Source: an uncultured Bacteroidia bacterium
Lineage (GTDB): Bacteria; Bacteroidota; Bacteroidia; Bacteroidales; CAJPTX01
DNA: 64,000 nt
NCBI GenBank assembly: GCA_947252645.1
Contig: CAMXWF010000015.1
Span: 11,427 to 75,426 of the forward strand
Direction of reading: 5' to 3'
Shown: piece by piece, positions 16,901 through 26,558 of the stretch
Layout of the letters: every line of letters begins with the position of its first letter
Position numbering within the stretch: position 1 is the first letter of the stretch
The notes under the pieces: model-generated
What the model saw: the letters and a program-made list of their open reading frames with translations, nothing else
Told to the model about the DNA's origin: nothing
Database searches by the model: none
Translations under genes and position numbers: made by a program

Positions 16901-19900
16901 CGCATTGGGCGAAAACGGAGTAGTGCTGTTTGCCGTCCAAAGATACGTTCCCGGCGCACCGCCCGTCATCAAATTCGCCGAAACGGTATAGCTCATCGTC
17001 TCCTTCAGCCTGCTCACGTCTATCTCAGGGTCGGTGGGCTGCCACTCATATTTGTGCGTATAGTGATCGTTTGGCCCCGCAGCCGTGGCGGCTCTTGGAC
17101 TGCTGCTACCAATAGTAATATTGAAACCTGGCCTTAGGGGATCTTTCAAATCCTTTATCACAACCCCATCCACCTTCTCATCATTGGCGTGGTTCTCATC
17201 GTAAATCACCTCGCCGCTTGCAGTCTTCAGCGAAATAATCTTCGCAGAGAACGTGAGCTGCGTATCGTCTAAGCTCTTGGGGTTATCCAGCCCCTGAACA
17301 TTCTTCTCCACGAGTTTTGTACGCACGTTCTCTAGATCCACCGTGAAGTTAGCCTGCCTGAGCCAGTTCTGCCTCAGCTCGTCATCTAGCGTAACGGTCT
17401 TGGTCTGCGGCTCCAAGTCCACCGTAACAGGTGACAAACCGTTATAACCCGCCGCTTGCCCTGTAAGCTGCAACTCCACCTTGGTACCTTTTCCAAAGGT
17501 GGAATTCCCATTGTTCTGCAGGTTCACCTTGACGGTTGCCGTACCCTGCGGATACAGGTCGCACAATGCGCCCGGGCCGCTCATGCCCGCTATGGCCATA
17601 TCGTAGAACGCAGGCTTTACCATGAACTTGAAGCTCTTCACGCACCCCTCCACCGAGGAAACCGTCACATCGTACTGCCCCACTGGCTGCTTAGCCGGCA
17701 ACCTCATGGCCTCTTCCATCTCCTTAGTCGGCAGGTAGCGCGTGTAGGCGCTCTGGTCGTATTTAGCTCCTGCCCCTGCTTTCCACGCAGCCCACGCCGC
17801 ATTCAAGCTGGTCTCTTCGCCCTTTATCTCCATGCTTGGGATGTTATAGGGCGACATATTGCTCTCGTACTTCCACTCCACGGTAGGCTGATTGGTCTCC
17901 TTGGGGCGAAGAGCCAAGATGAACTTCTGTCGGGTCACATTGGGGTACTGCATCGTGGGGGCATTGGACCCATTGGCCCCCAGCACCTCACGTCCATCAT
18001 CTATTATGCTCTGCCCAGGCTTACTCACCGGGTCATCCTCCCCCTCGTAGAGCACATAGAGCTCAACCTTAGGATAGCCGTAGCTCGTAACATCGAAGGC
18101 CTTCTTGTTGTTCATCTCGTTTACATCCCAGTTCTTCGCAAAGCCTCGCCTCTCGTAGCACGCGGGGTACTCGTAGCTTTGGCGCAACTGATCCATGTCG
18201 CGCGGCATGGGCTTAAGCGAGATCTGAATCCTATGGCTGGGGCCAGCCATGGCCTTTTTAAACGCTTGCATGAACTCGGTATCGTTGATCACCAGCATCG
18301 CCATCCCCTGGGCCCCAATGGCCGGCAGTGCACAGGTCAATTTCCTAGAGAAATTATTGGAAGTCTTCACCGTGACCTCGGCCTTATCGCCCCAGAGCAC
18401 AGGCTGATTCCCCCTATTGGCCAGCTGTATCTCCAAGAACTCAGCCTCGCCCACATCGCACATGCTGCCTGGCTTGCTGAGCTTATGCACAACCAAGTCG
18501 GTCTGGTTGATGAACACGGTGTCCCAATTCTTACAGCCGTGCGAATCCTTCACCTCCAGCATATACACATCAGCTGGAATGCCACTGATAGTCAACGCAC
18601 CATTTGTCACCGTCCCCTGCGCAGGCTCAAAAAAGTAGTTCGTCACGTTGCGTGAGCTCCACGTATAGGAGCTTATACTGGCCGTGGTACCCGGCTTCAG
18701 GGTCAGCTTGCTATCATTATCAAACACCATTCCCTGGGCCAACACATCGACCGAGCCTATCTTATCGGCCGTGATCTCCACGACCGGCTGGCTATAGAGG
18801 GTAAAACTGAGCGTCTCATCTTTCCCCTTAGCGGGCAGCGTGTTGTTGTCCGTCTTGGCATCGGGCTCCAGGGTGCCGCCTGGCCTTATCACCCCCTCAA
18901 GCTTTATCTCCAGATCGGCCGTAGTGGCCCCCGAAGGCACCTTGAAGCGTAGGCTCGGCTGGAGGTAACCGTTATGCGTCAAGGAATAACCCTGCAGCTT
19001 ATGCTTCACCGTCTGAGGCGCTCCGCCGCCCACCTTCACGGCAAACTGAAACTCCGTCCCCGATGGGTAGGAAGCCCATGAGGTGTTCTGCACCGTCACC
19101 ATGAGCTCGGCCATGTCCTTGTCATCGCGGCACAGCGGCATACCCTCCACGTAGCCCTCCACGCGCAGAAGATCCAGATCATCGTTCTTGATGATGTAGT
19201 CCTCCGACGTCTCAGCTCCACAACCGCCCTTAGACTCCAAGCGCACCTTGTAGGTACCCGAGTTCGTGCCCAACGCCAAGCTCATCTCCGAACCTACGGA
19301 CTGACCATCTTTCATCCACTGGATGCCCACCTGGCCATCGTAGTCGGGCGTATAGAGATTCCAACTCTGCTCCCCTGCGGTCACCGTGGTGCTCCCTGGC
19401 ACCAGCTTACGTACGTTGTACGGATTATTGGCCGCCTGCAAGAACACCTGGATCGGGTCATCAAACCGGAAGAAGGACTTGGACAGCTGGTAGACATTGT
19501 CTGATAAATCCAAATCGCCCCCATCCACAGTAAGCACGAACTCCACCGTACTAAGACCACTCACCAACTTGGAGGAGGGGATCTGCAGCTCATTCTTCCC
19601 AGCGGTCGCTGGCCCACTATAGATCTCCTGGCCATTCTGCTTCACCTGGAGCGTCATCGAGGCCGGACTACCCTGCAGCACCTTCACCTCCACATTCACC
19701 CCCATCTGCTTATTCTCGGAGGCCTTGCCCAAGCAGCTCTCGGGCACCGCGGCCCCAACGATAGCCGCATTCTGCTCCTCGCCTGTGAGCAGGGTGAACG
19801 CCACCTTTTGATCCTTGCACTCCTGGCCTGCGCTGCCATTGGCCTCTGCGCCTACCGCCGTATAGGTCAAAAGAAACTGACCTGTAGTGGCAGCAGAGCT

Positions 19901-22900
19901 CACCTTGATCTTGTCACCATTGATCGCACCGTTCGCCGAGCCCTGGGGGGCAAGAGTGAAATCCTTGAAGGTATAGTTGCCCCTCTTCGTGATGAGCGCA
20001 GCCTCTAGGTTCGTCTTGCTGATATATACCGTGCCACCGGCCTCCATGAGGCCCTTCACGGGGAAGAAAGCCGGCACCACGGCCTTCTTATCCTTCACCA
20101 CGAGGGTGTTATCCCCCATATCCTCATCGGGATTATACTCCAAATTCAGGGAAGCCGTCAAGTCTATGCGATTGCGCGCATCCTTCCACCACAGCTGCGA
20201 AAGCCCTATAGGCACCTCCCGGATAGTACCCGGCTGCATATTGCCCAGGTCAAACCCCGCCAGCACCCGATTAAGCTGATCGGGCTTAGGCAGCGCCGTG
20301 GAGGCCTCATTCTCATAGTGCTTCCAAACACCCTTGACGGAAATCGGCACCCGGTAATCGGCTGGCGTAGGCACCATGCCCGCATTCTTCACCACGAGCT
20401 TTAGCTCCCCGTTCTCTCCCCGTTCACAGAGCTCCCCGGGCGGCAAAAGACTCACGATCTGCATATTGGGCCGTAGCTTCCTGACCTCCACGCCGCTCAC
20501 CGCCATGCCCGGGACCGTCTGGAAAGCACGCAGATTAAACACTATCCGGAACTGCACGTACTTCCCCCCTGTCTGCGAGGGGCTCAGCGCCACCTTTGAC
20601 ACCCGGTAATCCTGCGTGGCGCCCCGTAGCGTAGAGGCCACCCACCCAGGGGCAGCCCCCGCGGAATACCAGTTCTGCTGGAATCTCTGCGACTCCGCCG
20701 CGGCCGAGGGATCCTGATCCAGACGCGTCCACGGCGATGGATCGCCCGTGCCCTCCTGCGTCCTGTACTCCACGTAGGCCTCGAAATAGCGCCCACCATC
20801 GTTGTACTGCGCCAACTGCCTATCCAGCTCTATGGAGTAGGCCACGGAAAACGTCTTCGGCGCCGACCCGGTAATAGTAAACACAGGGCTCAGCAACGCC
20901 GACTGCTCATACCTATAGCACTCGCGCACGCCCGTAGTCCACAGGTAGTAGCTCATGGGGGGCTTAGCCCCAAAATGCTCACTCACGGGCGAGAGCAACG
21001 CTAGGCGCCAAGAATTGCGTCCGGCCTGCTCTAGGGACTGCGGATACCAATCGTCCATCACATCGCCGCGCACAGCCGGGTAGCCAATATCATCGGTGAC
21101 GGACACCTGCCCCAGCACTGGCACCACCAACGACAGCTCATTATTAGCCGGATCGTCATCCTGCGCCCGCAGCTTCACCCGCAGATCGAGCAGCTGCGGC
21201 TTTTTGGACTGCTGCGGGGGCAAGTCGAGATCAACGCTCACCGTGGCCGTCCCGCCCGCGCCCAACGCTCCAGCCGCATTCTTCGTGTCCTTCAGCTCAC
21301 CATTGAGCAGCACCTCTACGCTCCCATCACCGTTGACAATGGGATTCTTACCATAGTTGGTCACCTTGATGTCCACATGCAGCTTGCGGTGCCCCGCGCC
21401 ATCATCGTAGCTAAGCTTCTCCACGGGCCTAACCCACTCGATGCCCAAATCACGCTGCATCTCATCGCCGATGATCTTGAAATTGTCCACGAAGAAATAC
21501 TGGTCGTTCGCATCCGCGCCCCCCAAGTTCTCCGCCCGGAAGCGCAACTTGAACTTGCGCCGATCCAGCACCTGCGAGAGGTTGAACTGCAGCTTCACCC
21601 ACCCCGACATCATCGACATCTTCTGGCTATTCCACACCACCGTCCAGAGCGAATTGTCATAGCTCCCCTGCGCATCCGGGTAGGCCACCTCCAAGTAGAC
21701 CATCGCCCCCGACGTGTTGGAGACGTACATCATATCCATGTGCACATCCTTGTAGTGCCGCGCATCCACCTCCTGGGCCAGCAGCACCACGCTATAATCA
21801 CTGGCCCAAGCCCCTCCACTAGAGCCCCTAATCCGCCCCAAGAGCTTGCCGCCCGTTAGCTCGGCCGTACCTAGCACCCCACTGCCTGCATAGGCCTTAT
21901 CCACCTGCGGGGTCGCTGCCTTCGTCTTGGCCCCCGGTGTCCCAATAGCCCATGTGGACGTTCCAGCTGCCCCCTGCGGCAGCCAATCGCTAGCTCCGCC
22001 CTCCATCTCCGTGCGCACCAGCTCGGCATACACTGTGCACTCCTTGGTGTGGGCAAACGCTTCCTTGATCCCTGCAAACACCTGCTTGGCCGCATTGGGA
22101 TAGGGCACGGACACCACCCCACCAGCCTCCTTCTTGGAAATATAGGTGCCGAAGCGCGCGCTGTAGCCGTCCTGCACGGTGCCCTCAAAATAGAGCTTGG
22201 CCTTCGTGTCGGCCGCCGCCACATCGGCCGCAATCCACAGGTAGCTCTGCCCGGCGGGGATGGCGGCCTTCTCCGTCACGTCCTTCGGGGCCGTGATGGT
22301 ATAGGAAGAGCCTGCCCCCGTAAAGGCCAGCTCCGACACCAGCTGCTCCGTGGAGAAGTCTGGCGTGGTGGTGCGGTATAGGTTCATCTTGGTGATCGTG
22401 ACCGATTTCCCGCCTGCCACAGACACCTGCCCGTTCAGATTATGCAGCCGCAGATGACCAGCACCCGAGCGCTCCTCTAGGAGGATGCAGGCCAAGGGCT
22501 GGTCGGTCGTGTTGGGGGTGATCCTCGTGCCAAGCGAGCGATACTCCGCGCTCACCAGCTCCACCGGCGTCCCCTGCGCCTCCAGCACCTGGATCTCATC
22601 TATGCAGCAGCCAAAGCCCATATGCTGCTCACCCCAAAAACCCAGCTGCACCATGTTGAGCGAATTGCCCCCTGCTTTGCTGACGATCTCATCCAGCGGC
22701 ACGGTGAAAAACTGCCAGTTCTCCACCCCACTCACAAACACCCCACCGGGCACATCCTTCCACTGCTTATCCTGCGGCCCCAAGCGGTACTTAATCCGCA
22801 TGGTATTGACCCCCGAACGATTGGGCGAGCAGTAGTAGAAGCGCAGAATAGGCGAGGCCGCCGCGGAGAGGTCGATGGGCGGGGTGACCATGATAGAAAT

Positions 22901-23353
22901 GGCCGTATTGTCATAGGATTGGTTCGTCGCGCAGCGCTCAGTGCCATTGGCCCCAGAAGTAGGGAAGTGGAGCTTCATGGGGTCGGATATCCAGCCGCCC
23001 CCATAGCGCGCCTTCCACCCTATGGCATTGCCCGTTGTCGATGTCTGGACCGTCTCGTTCTTCCAGCCATCGGGTAGCTTGTCGTTCTTGAAATTGTAGT
23101 GCGATGCATCCAACAGGGTATTCGTTGCGTCGAACCCCTCGTAGAACAGCACCTTCATCCTGTCGATCTGCGTGAGGTTAGCAATGCTGTCTGTGTACCT
23201 GGCCAAGTCACGCGCCTTCGGTATCTTTATCTGGGCCCGGGCAGGCGCTCCCACCGCCAACGCTAGCAGCACACCCAATAGCCCCACCCACTGCACAAGC
23301 CCGCTCTCGCGGCGCCTCCCAGCAAAGCCCGTAAGCCCCTTCTCGCTATTCAT
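13952..23353 (-). CDS. Giant T9SS-exported modular surface protein (3133 aa)
   Basis: No named family for the whole protein. A signal peptide is cleaved at PARA|QIKIP (after residue 40). Next comes a jelly-roll region like cleaved-adhesin/MAM domains (LFYEGFDATNTLLD ... GFGCCIDEIQVLEA, about 65-255), then a segment like the N-terminal domain of BNR sialidases (about 260-420) and another MAM-like region ending YFFVDNFKIIG. The rest is a series of CARDB-like beta-sandwiches (openings such as DLVVHKLSKPGSMCDVGEAE, DMAIAGMSGPGALCDLYPQG, DLVVSAVKRTSGEPLVACKD) alternating with Ig/PKD-like units that end in a Cys (GCKNWDTVFI, GCVKSFKFMV, GCVAESEPVDI). The last 80 residues form a type A sorting domain (LVGRMLLYRSV, SLPEGLYLLCLQDREGG, LRVIKQH). 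It should be secreted by the T9SS and attached to the surface. Adhesin is a plausible role only. Confidence 0.85.
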   Translation of the reverse strand: MNSEKGLTGFAGRRRESGLVQWVGLLGVLLALAVGAPARAQIKIPKARDLARYTDSIANLTQIDRMKVLFYEGFDATNTLLDASHYNFKNDKLPDGWKNETVQTSTTGNAIGWKARYGGGWISDPMKLHFPTSGANGTERCATNQSYDNTAISIMVTPPIDLSAAASPILRFYYCSPNRSGVNTMRIKYRLGPQDKQWKDVPGGVFVSGVENWQFFTVPLDEIVSKAGGNSLNMVQLGFWGEQHMGFGCCIDEIQVLEAQGTPVELVSAEYRSLGTRITPNTTDQPLACILLEERSGAGHLRLHNLNGQVSVAGGKSVTITKMNLYRTTTPDFSTEQLVSELAFTGAGSSYTITAPKDVTEKAAIPAGQSYLWIAADVAAADTKAKLYFEGTVQDGYSARFGTYISKKEAGGVVSVPYPNAAKQVFAGIKEAFAHTKECTVYAELVRTEMEGGASDWLPQGAAGTSTWAIGTPGAKTKAATPQVDKAYAGSGVLGTAELTGGKLLGRIRGSSGGAWASDYSVVLLAQEVDARHYKDVHMDMMYVSNTSGAMVYLEVAYPDAQGSYDNSLWTVVWNSQKMSMMSGWVKLQFNLSQVLDRRKFKLRFRAENLGGADANDQYFFVDNFKIIGDEMQRDLGIEWVRPVEKLSYDDGAGHRKLHVDIKVTNYGKNPIVNGDGSVEVLLNGELKDTKNAAGALGAGGTATVSVDLDLPPQQSKKPQLLDLRVKLRAQDDDPANNELSLVVPVLGQVSVTDDIGYPAVRGDVMDDWYPQSLEQAGRNSWRLALLSPVSEHFGAKPPMSYYLWTTGVRECYRYEQSALLSPVFTITGSAPKTFSVAYSIELDRQLAQYNDGGRYFEAYVEYRTQEGTGDPSPWTRLDQDPSAAAESQRFQQNWYSAGAAPGWVASTLRGATQDYRVSKVALSPSQTGGKYVQFRIVFNLRAFQTVPGMAVSGVEVRKLRPNMQIVSLLPPGELCERGENGELKLVVKNAGMVPTPADYRVPISVKGVWKHYENEASTALPKPDQLNRVLAGFDLGNMQPGTIREVPIGLSQLWWKDARNRIDLTASLNLEYNPDEDMGDNTLVVKDKKAVVPAFFPVKGLMEAGGTVYISKTNLEAALITKRGNYTFKDFTLAPQGSANGAINGDKIKVSSAATTGQFLLTYTAVGAEANGSAGQECKDQKVAFTLLTGEEQNAAIVGAAVPESCLGKASENKQMGVNVEVKVLQGSPASMTLQVKQNGQEIYSGPATAGKNELQIPSSKLVSGLSTVEFVLTVDGGDLDLSDNVYQLSKSFFRFDDPIQVFLQAANNPYNVRKLVPGSTTVTAGEQSWNLYTPDYDGQVGIQWMKDGQSVGSEMSLALGTNSGTYKVRLESKGGCGAETSEDYIIKNDDLDLLRVEGYVEGMPLCRDDKDMAELMVTVQNTSWASYPSGTEFQFAVKVGGGAPQTVKHKLQGYSLTHNGYLQPSLRFKVPSGATTADLEIKLEGVIRPGGTLEPDAKTDNNTLPAKGKDETLSFTLYSQPVVEITADKIGSVDVLAQGMVFDNDSKLTLKPGTTASISSYTWSSRNVTNYFFEPAQGTVTNGALTISGIPADVYMLEVKDSHGCKNWDTVFINQTDLVVHKLSKPGSMCDVGEAEFLEIQLANRGNQPVLWGDKAEVTVKTSNNFSRKLTCALPAIGAQGMAMLVINDTEFMQAFKKAMAGPSHRIQISLKPMPRDMDQLRQSYEYPACYERRGFAKNWDVNEMNNKKAFDVTSYGYPKVELYVLYEGEDDPVSKPGQSIIDDGREVLGANGSNAPTMQYPNVTRQKFILALRPKETNQPTVEWKYESNMSPYNIPSMEIKGEETSLNAAWAAWKAGAGAKYDQSAYTRYLPTKEMEEAMRLPAKQPVGQYDVTVSSVEGCVKSFKFMVKPAFYDMAIAGMSGPGALCDLYPQGTATVKVNLQNNGNSTFGKGTKVELQLTGQAAGYNGLSPVTVDLEPQTKTVTLDDELRQNWLRQANFTVDLENVRTKLVEKNVQGLDNPKSLDDTQLTFSAKIISLKTASGEVIYDENHANDEKVDGVVIKDLKDPLRPGFNITIGSSSPRAATAAGPNDHYTHKYEWQPTDPEIDVSRLKETMSYTVSANLMTGGAPGTYLWTANSTTPFSPNAATNEQSYKVYGPGLTTLLYSEEVEGQTCSVQASIMVFGTNPDLVVSAVKRTSGEPLVACKDNIGALNDVVIDIQNVSTKEISASDPKHKPCLEGNVELHFGDGTLDQVKDSPVVKTLHYATGGTSWAPQGVVSTPPFSLEGIVTPSFTEPSKEFLLVAVLKPAAGCDQKPTENDVTQQGVKLIGTPDLQQYVGIEKKTPLDGAFKVYTQQPPALQVQSSGQFKNSDFVWTKPNGQTLKQTECPVDEVGDYKLEGKTIEASCPATTSVKVRRPGYLELSAVPVEQFVGIGLDDKCKPTLDFTSGAADLKAKVKIRNAGQEPLDIAQGDVLKLEIKDYKNILNGKGTGAAAPVPEYVFPSALTLAPGEEQEAEVLLIKQFGKSEEGRIVEYQGELTVAESVPADTRVKDMKETGEAEMALQQQPFYFIAPPTPEPENLSQMATNFVADAYRNAHPPMSESPDLQMVKKVDNVSLQIVLQADKSGANTYSWYKGEETEPVAKTWAYTISSSGKYKVKIENKYGCVAESEPVDIRYTLSYMFSDFKVLGLEDNSAAGGARTCVDAGAAGAKLMPRYEVTLSDAEEMLPAGAKFTVKTAVAAAPTGMPKQTVPTQDVVLVTEKEYKQGDVITIEGNEVAVKENEETTFQATLDLTQDVANKNLDMLPDPKKQMPEATVSGNSVTSPSMQFFIALKPQLKNGLMGVEGMSAKNVGAYWVYAGKGQIVNYNPISPDESADYKYTWVIPGSPNQESRDVTLKDKPPYFKLTIEDQANFCTQEYTVNYFKYWRLYPPQVNPEGSVQVKSTFKVSDAEVEASYESKGDVGEQHYERVPDQQLLKVSLLPVDPYKVVAALLYKGPESYNDGGSSEGQAIEGFEQTMSQDMKLSVTAEKGQPTPGTNPNAVESSLLQTVVVQSPFADQMNLWGVQQLKAYWFTDLVGRMLLYRSVQPAVENITISTSSLPEGLYLLCLQDREGGIRTLRVIKQH

Positions 23354-23730
23354 AAGCCCTCTCCGTGTTTAAGCCTGCACTAGTACTCGCCGCGCACGCC
23401 TACTACCCTCCATTTCTACCGCAATGTTACGAAATCTCTTGGTATTTTGTTACACGCGGAAAAGGCCCCACGCGCTGCACACGGGAATACAAGGGCGCAA
23501 AACACCCCGATGCTCTTCCTCGCCAAGCCCGTCCGCCTGGCCACTGGCGCCATCGCGCAGCCATACCTCCCCGCGCAGGGAAGGCCACACCGCCTAGCCT
23601 TCAGGGCTGCCCCAAAGGCCCTAGGCACCTCCCCCGGCCTCGTGGTCGCCCCGCAGTGGCCAGCCCACCCCACCCATCGCGAAGCCCCGCGCGCCCGACG
23701 CGCTGCCCCAGCCCGCCTCGAAAAAACCGC
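23354..23730. other. Intergenic region between the giant gene and the YihY-type gene
   Basis: About 380 nt between divergent genes. Near the giant gene, TAACATTG on the minus strand (about 23424-23431) is one base off the -7 consensus, without a clear -33 TTG. I see no coding sequence, RNA gene or repeat; frames crossing the region are GC-rich and have no recognisable protein. Confidence 0.4.
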
Positions 23731-23738
23731 TAACTTTG
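23731..23738 (+). promoter_or_regulatory. -7 box upstream of the YihY-mtaB run
   Basis: TAACTTTG is an exact match to TAnnTTTG, 21 nt before ATG 23760. No TTG at the usual distance upstream. Confidence 0.45.
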
Positions 23739-23759
23739 CCGTACTAACCATGCTGGGGC

Positions 23760-25214
23760 ATGGGCCCTCGCCCCGCAACGTATAGAGCGCGTAGGGTGAC
23801 CAAACAGAGCAACGACCTCAAGTGGTGGCAACGCCTCCAGCAGCAGTATAGGCGCGCCGCCCGCTTTGCGCGCTACGAGATCTGGACCGTCGACCAAGAG
23901 CAGTATGACAACCGCCAATGGTCGCTCATCCGCCTCCTGCGCATCATCCTGCTAGCCTACCGGCGCAGTAGCCAGAACCACGTGCAGATGCGCGCCTCGG
24001 CCCTGACCTTCTACATGCTCATGTCCGTCTTGCCCATCGCGGCCCTCATGTTCGCGGTGGCCCGCGGCTTCCTGCTCGACGAGCAACTCAAGCTCAACCT
24101 CATGAACCACCTCGGCCACTTCCCCGACGTGGCCAGCTGGCTCATCGACACCATCGACCACCTCACCAACAAACGCGGACGACAAGTCTTCACCTGGCTC
24201 GGCGGCCTAGTGCTGCTCTGGTCGGTCATCCGGATGTTTAACCACATCGAGCAGGCCTTCAACACCATCTGGCAGGTGGCGCGCCCCAGGACGTGGTTCC
24301 GCAAGCTCTCCGACTACCTGGCCATGGTGCTCATCATCCCCATCGTCATCGTGGCCGCCAGCGCCTCCAACCTCGCCCTCCAAGGCTCCATCCAGCGGAT
24401 GGTCACCCAGATCGAATTCCTCCACTTCCTCTCCCCGCTCTTCTCCCTGCTCCTGCGGCTAGTCCCCATCCTCCTGGTGAGCCTGATCTTCGCCATGGTC
24501 TACATCATGATGCCCAACACCAAAGTGCGCACGGGCGCCGGCCTCCTCGCCGGCCTGGTGGCCGGGGCAGCCTTCGTGGTCGTCCAATGGGTCTATTTCT
24601 ACTTCCAGATCGGCGTCTCCCGATACAACGCCCTCTACGGCAGCTTTGCCGCCCTACCCCTGCTGCTCGTCTGGATGCGGCTCAGCTGGCTCATCCTCCT
24701 GCTCGGGGCAGAGCTCTGCTACGCCATGCAGAATGCACACCTCTACGAAATGGAATCCGAGCAAGAAGACATCCGACCCAACGTACGCAAACAGCTCGCC
24801 TTCCTCATCCTGCTCAAGGTGGCCTACCGCTTCAAGCATAGCCTGCCCCCCTGCGACGCCCGGGAAATCGCCGACGAGCTGGGGGTCTCGTTCCGCTTGA
24901 CCTCCAGACTGCTACGCCTCATGCAGTCCGCGGGGCTAGTCATCCCCGTAGCCACGCAGGATAGCAACACCAACGCCTTCATGCCCGCCAAGCCCCTGGA
25001 AAACATCACCGCCCGGCTATTCTTCCAGGCCCTCGACGGCCTCGGCGCCGACTTGAATATCTCCCGGCAGCAAGACATCGAGCAAATGGAGGTGATCTAC
25101 CAAGCCTACCTGCACGCAGCGCCCCAGGCCGAGGTGTCGGTGGACCAACTGCTCAACCTGCCCGACTACCAACGCGTGGCCATCACCTCCCCCGCAGTCG
25201 AACAACCCCTATAG
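23760..25214 (+). CDS. YihY/BrkB-family inner-membrane protein
   Basis: A 484-residue member of the YihY/virulence factor BrkB family (formerly mis-called RNase BN). Six transmembrane helices cover about residues 75-315, with family signatures RASALTFYMLMSVLPI, IRMFNHIEQAFNTIWQV and SRYNALYGSFAALPLLLVWM. A soluble C-terminal part (about 340-480) contains a winged-helix-like stretch, AREIADELGVSFRLTSRLLR. The transport or other role is unknown. It opens a plus-strand run; mtaB begins at the base after its stop. Confidence 0.88.
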   Translation: MGPRPATYRARRVTKQSNDLKWWQRLQQQYRRAARFARYEIWTVDQEQYDNRQWSLIRLLRIILLAYRRSSQNHVQMRASALTFYMLMSVLPIAALMFAVARGFLLDEQLKLNLMNHLGHFPDVASWLIDTIDHLTNKRGRQVFTWLGGLVLLWSVIRMFNHIEQAFNTIWQVARPRTWFRKLSDYLAMVLIIPIVIVAASASNLALQGSIQRMVTQIEFLHFLSPLFSLLLRLVPILLVSLIFAMVYIMMPNTKVRTGAGLLAGLVAGAAFVVVQWVYFYFQIGVSRYNALYGSFAALPLLLVWMRLSWLILLLGAELCYAMQNAHLYEMESEQEDIRPNVRKQLAFLILLKVAYRFKHSLPPCDAREIADELGVSFRLTSRLLRLMQSAGLVIPVATQDSNTNAFMPAKPLENITARLFFQALDGLGADLNISRQQDIEQMEVIYQAYLHAAPQAEVSVDQLLNLPDYQRVAITSPAVEQPL

Positions 25215-26558
25215 ATGCCCACCCCTACCCCAACGCCCAAGACGAGGAACGTGGCCTTGTACACTTTTGGCTGCAAGCTCAACTTCGCCGAAACGGCCAC
25301 CTACGCTCGGCAATTCGCCGCGCACGGATGGCAGGTGGTGGAGCAGCTACAGCAGGCCCAGGTGGTGGTGGTCAATAGCTGCGCCGTCACAGAGCATGCC
25401 CAGCGTAAGTGTCGACAGCTCCTGCAGCGGGCGCAACACCTGGTCCCCGAGGCCCCCCGCGTCGTGGTAGGCTGCTACGCCGACCTGCAGGGCGACCTGC
25501 TGCTGGCCCGAGGCCTAGCCTCCCTGGTGGTCAAAAGAACCCAGAAAAACAACCTCCTCGGCCTCCTAATGGCCCACCTGCGCCTATCGCCCCCCATCTC
25601 CCTACCGCCCGAATCGCCCGAAGGCCCAGAAGCCACCAACGAACACTTCTTCCCGGCCTTCTCAAGCAGCCTACGCACCCGAGCCTTCCTGAAAATACAA
25701 GACGGCTGCAACTACGGCTGTAGCTATTGCACCATCCCCCAGGCCCGGGGCGCCAGCCGTAGCGCCACCATCGCGCAGGTGGTAGCGCAAGCCCAACGCA
25801 TCGTGGCCGCCGGGCGGCAGGAGATCGTCCTCACAGGCGTCAACACGGGGGAGTTCGGCCGAAGCCACGGCGAATCGCTCCAACAGCTCCTCCAGGCCCT
25901 CGACCAGATCCCTGCACTGGCGCGCACCAGGATCTCCTCCATAGAGCCCAACCTACTCAACGACAACCTCCTGGCCTACTGCCAGCAGTCTCGCACCTTC
26001 ATGCCCCACCTCCACGTGCCCCTACAGTCGGGCAGCCCCCGCATCCTACGCCTTATGCGCCGAAGGTACACCCCCGACACCTATAGAGCCCGCGTGGCCG
26101 CCGCCCGTCAATTCCTGCCCGACCCCTTCATCGGCGTAGACGTCATCGTGGGCTTCCCCGGGGAGACCGAAGAGGACTTCCAGGCCACCTACAAGCTCCT
26201 CGAAGAGCTGGCCCCAGCCTTCCTGCACATCTTCCCCTACTCCCCCAGGCCCGGCACCCCAGCCGCCACCATGCCAGGGCGGCCTGCCTCTGAGCGCGTC
26301 AAGGCCCGTGCGCAGCGCCTGGAAAACCTCTGCCAACAGCTACACCGCAACTACTGCCTACGGGCCGCCCACACCACGCACCCCGTGCTCGTGGAGCAAT
26401 GCTCCCCCCTCGGCCGCGCAGAAGGATATACTGATAACTATATTCGCGTAGATTTCCCAGCCCCTACGGCCCAGTCGGGCGACATCGCCTACGTCACCCT
26501 CTCCACCGACTATCACCAGGGCATCATGGCAGGAAAACAGGAAGGATCGCAGATATGA
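25215..26558 (+). CDS. mtaB: tRNA (N6-threonylcarbamoyladenosine(37)-C2)-methylthiotransferase MtaB
   Basis: Radical-SAM methylthiotransferase that converts t6A37 to ms2t6A37 in tRNAs reading ANN codons. In 447 residues the UPF0004 domain carries Cys20 (TFGCKLN), Cys56 (NSCAVTEHAQRKC) and Cys87 (VGCYADL) for one Fe-S cluster. The radical-SAM CxxxCxxC is DGCNYGCSYC (165, 169, 172), and later motifs RISSIEPNLL, HLHVPLQSGS and GVDVIVGFPGETEEDF are intact. GCKLN plus the NSC..T spacing fits MtaB rather than MiaB or RimO. Its last 4 nt overlap the next ATG. Confidence 0.93.
   Translation: MPTPTPTPKTRNVALYTFGCKLNFAETATYARQFAAHGWQVVEQLQQAQVVVVNSCAVTEHAQRKCRQLLQRAQHLVPEAPRVVVGCYADLQGDLLLARGLASLVVKRTQKNNLLGLLMAHLRLSPPISLPPESPEGPEATNEHFFPAFSSSLRTRAFLKIQDGCNYGCSYCTIPQARGASRSATIAQVVAQAQRIVAAGRQEIVLTGVNTGEFGRSHGESLQQLLQALDQIPALARTRISSIEPNLLNDNLLAYCQQSRTFMPHLHVPLQSGSPRILRLMRRRYTPDTYRARVAAARQFLPDPFIGVDVIVGFPGETEEDFQATYKLLEELAPAFLHIFPYSPRPGTPAATMPGRPASERVKARAQRLENLCQQLHRNYCLRAAHTTHPVLVEQCSPLGRAEGYTDNYIRVDFPAPTAQSGDIAYVTLSTDYHQGIMAGKQEGSQI

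Noticed and set aside
17456..18655. 399-codon plus-strand frame opposite the giant gene
   Set aside because: Antisense to a coherent protein; no domain, signal peptide or promoter.
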